6,802 bases of DNA from Flavobacteriales bacterium (lineage in GTDB: Bacteria; Bacteroidota; Bacteroidia; Flavobacteriales; Flavobacteriaceae): assembly GCA_011525065.1 (NCBI GenBank), contig WTIY01000238.1, positions 1 through 6,802 on the forward strand, in the 5' to 3' direction. Both the position numbers and the translations under genes were made by a program. The notes below the pieces were generated by a model. The model did not search any database. It saw only the letters and a list, made by a program, of their open reading frames with translations, and was not told the DNA's origin. The stretch's first letter is position 1, and every line of letters starts with the position of its first letter. Of the stretch, positions 6,191-6,802 are shown one piece after another.

Positions 6191-6798
6191 GGCAGTATCC
6201 AATTAAGTGATAGAACATAATGATGAGATTGGTCGAGGTCTTGAATGCGAAATTTAGGACCAAAACTCAAATTCTCATTCAGATTATATCGCAGCAAATG
6301 GGCGTCGACATTGGCATCTAGGATGTTGAGCAGATAAACGCCTATGGCCATGGCTAAACTGACATCGCGATTTCGACCGGCTGTTTTCTGTGCATCCCGC
6401 AGACGGGCGTCTGAGACTCCCTGAAATTCATCATCTTGATAGCCAGCGAGTCGTCTTTTGTAGGCATCTCTGAAACGATTGTAGTCTTTGGTATTTCTTT
6501 GATAAAAATAAATACCGGCAGCGATTCCCCCATAAACTACAGGAATTTTCCAGTATTTCTTATTGTAGGCTTGTCCAAGTCCAGGCAGTACTGCTGAATA
6601 AAATGCCGCTCGTGCCGGGGCTAAAGCATCATAGGGCAATTCGCTTACCGCGGTCACCACTTCATCGACTTCGATCAAATCATTGGTCAATGCGGGTTGA
6701 TTCTCAGAATTTTGAGCTTCGGTTTCTTGTGCAAATAGGGGAGGGCCAAACGCCCACCCACATGCCAGAAGTACCATAATGAGTCGATTAGTTTTCAC
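6187..6798 (-). CDS. DUF5683 domain-containing exported/membrane protein
   Basis: A 203-residue protein matching the Bacteroidota DUF5683 family, whose function is unknown. The N-terminus looks like a signal peptide: K2 and R5, then a hydrophobic core (6-22) ending at LFA-Q with likely cleavage before Q24. An acidic linker (about 25-57) follows. The conserved core is LAPARAAFYSAVLPGLGQAY (59-78), then NKKYWKIPVVYGG (79-91), YFYQRN (97-102), DAYKRRLAGY (111-120), a hydrophobic stretch near 147-160, and LLNILDANVDAHLLRYNLNE (156-175). The start is read as GTG (6796-6798), because it places the basic residues correctly before the hydrophobic core; an ATG seven codons in would lose them. Only four bases remain before the window end, so a farther upstream start cannot be excluded. 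The stop overlaps the dapB ATG (ATGA, 6187-6190), which suggests coupling and makes this the first visible gene of the minus-strand operon. It may be a membrane or envelope protein; no reaction is proposed. Confidence 0.88.
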   Translation of the reverse strand: MKTNRLIMVLLACGWAFGPPLFAQETEAQNSENQPALTNDLIEVDEVVTAVSELPYDALAPARAAFYSAVLPGLGQAYNKKYWKIPVVYGGIAAGIYFYQRNTKDYNRFRDAYKRRLAGYQDDEFQGVSDARLRDAQKTAGRNRDVSLAMAIGVYLLNILDANVDAHLLRYNLNENLSFGPKFRIQDLDQSHHYVLSLNWILP

Positions 6799-6802
6799 CC
6801 AG

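Overview
The window is an ordinary chromosomal segment from a member of the Bacteroidota, most likely the order Flavobacteriales. The evidence is the gene set and order: a mutL end, two rhomboid proteases and a membrane endonuclease/exonuclease/phosphatase (EEP) protein on one strand, facing a DUF5683 - dapB - lepB - WbqC series on the other. The large LepB with an N-terminal membrane extension, the compact DapB, and the weak or missing Shine-Dalgarno sites point the same way. The taxonomic call rests on remembered family features, not on a search.

Plus strand, 1-3159: the 3' end of mutL (5' end outside the window) overlaps a first rhomboid gene by ATGA. A second rhomboid gene starts 2 bases after the first one stops, and an EEP gene follows 13 bases after that. 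The packing suggests one transcript. Both rhomboids keep the Ser/His catalytic dyad. The EEP protein has membrane segments followed by a complete catalytic domain.

Minus strand, 6798-3175, in transcription order: a DUF5683 protein with a signal peptide, dapB (joined to the previous stop by ATGA), lepB (11-base gap) and a WbqC-like gene (44-base gap containing a hairpin). This is an envelope-flavoured operon: DapB supplies the diaminopimelate/lysine branch used for peptidoglycan, LepB releases exported proteins from their signal peptides, and WbqC-like proteins occur in surface-glycan loci. The two operons converge with only 15 bases between stop codons and no visible terminator.

The most notable point is dapB. 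It is full length and in one frame, but an in-frame TGA stands at codon 61, where homologues as I remember them have a non-catalytic cysteine. Every DapB motif is intact on both sides. A one-base sequencing error or a recent nonsense mutation is the simplest reading. A stem-loop just downstream loosely resembles a bacterial selenocysteine insertion element; it is recorded as an unlikely alternative. The MutL C-terminal domain also lacks the recognisable endonuclease metal-binding motif.

I saw no mobile element, CRISPR array, tRNA, rRNA or phage gene, no intergenic stretch longer than 44 bases, and no convincing undescribed system.
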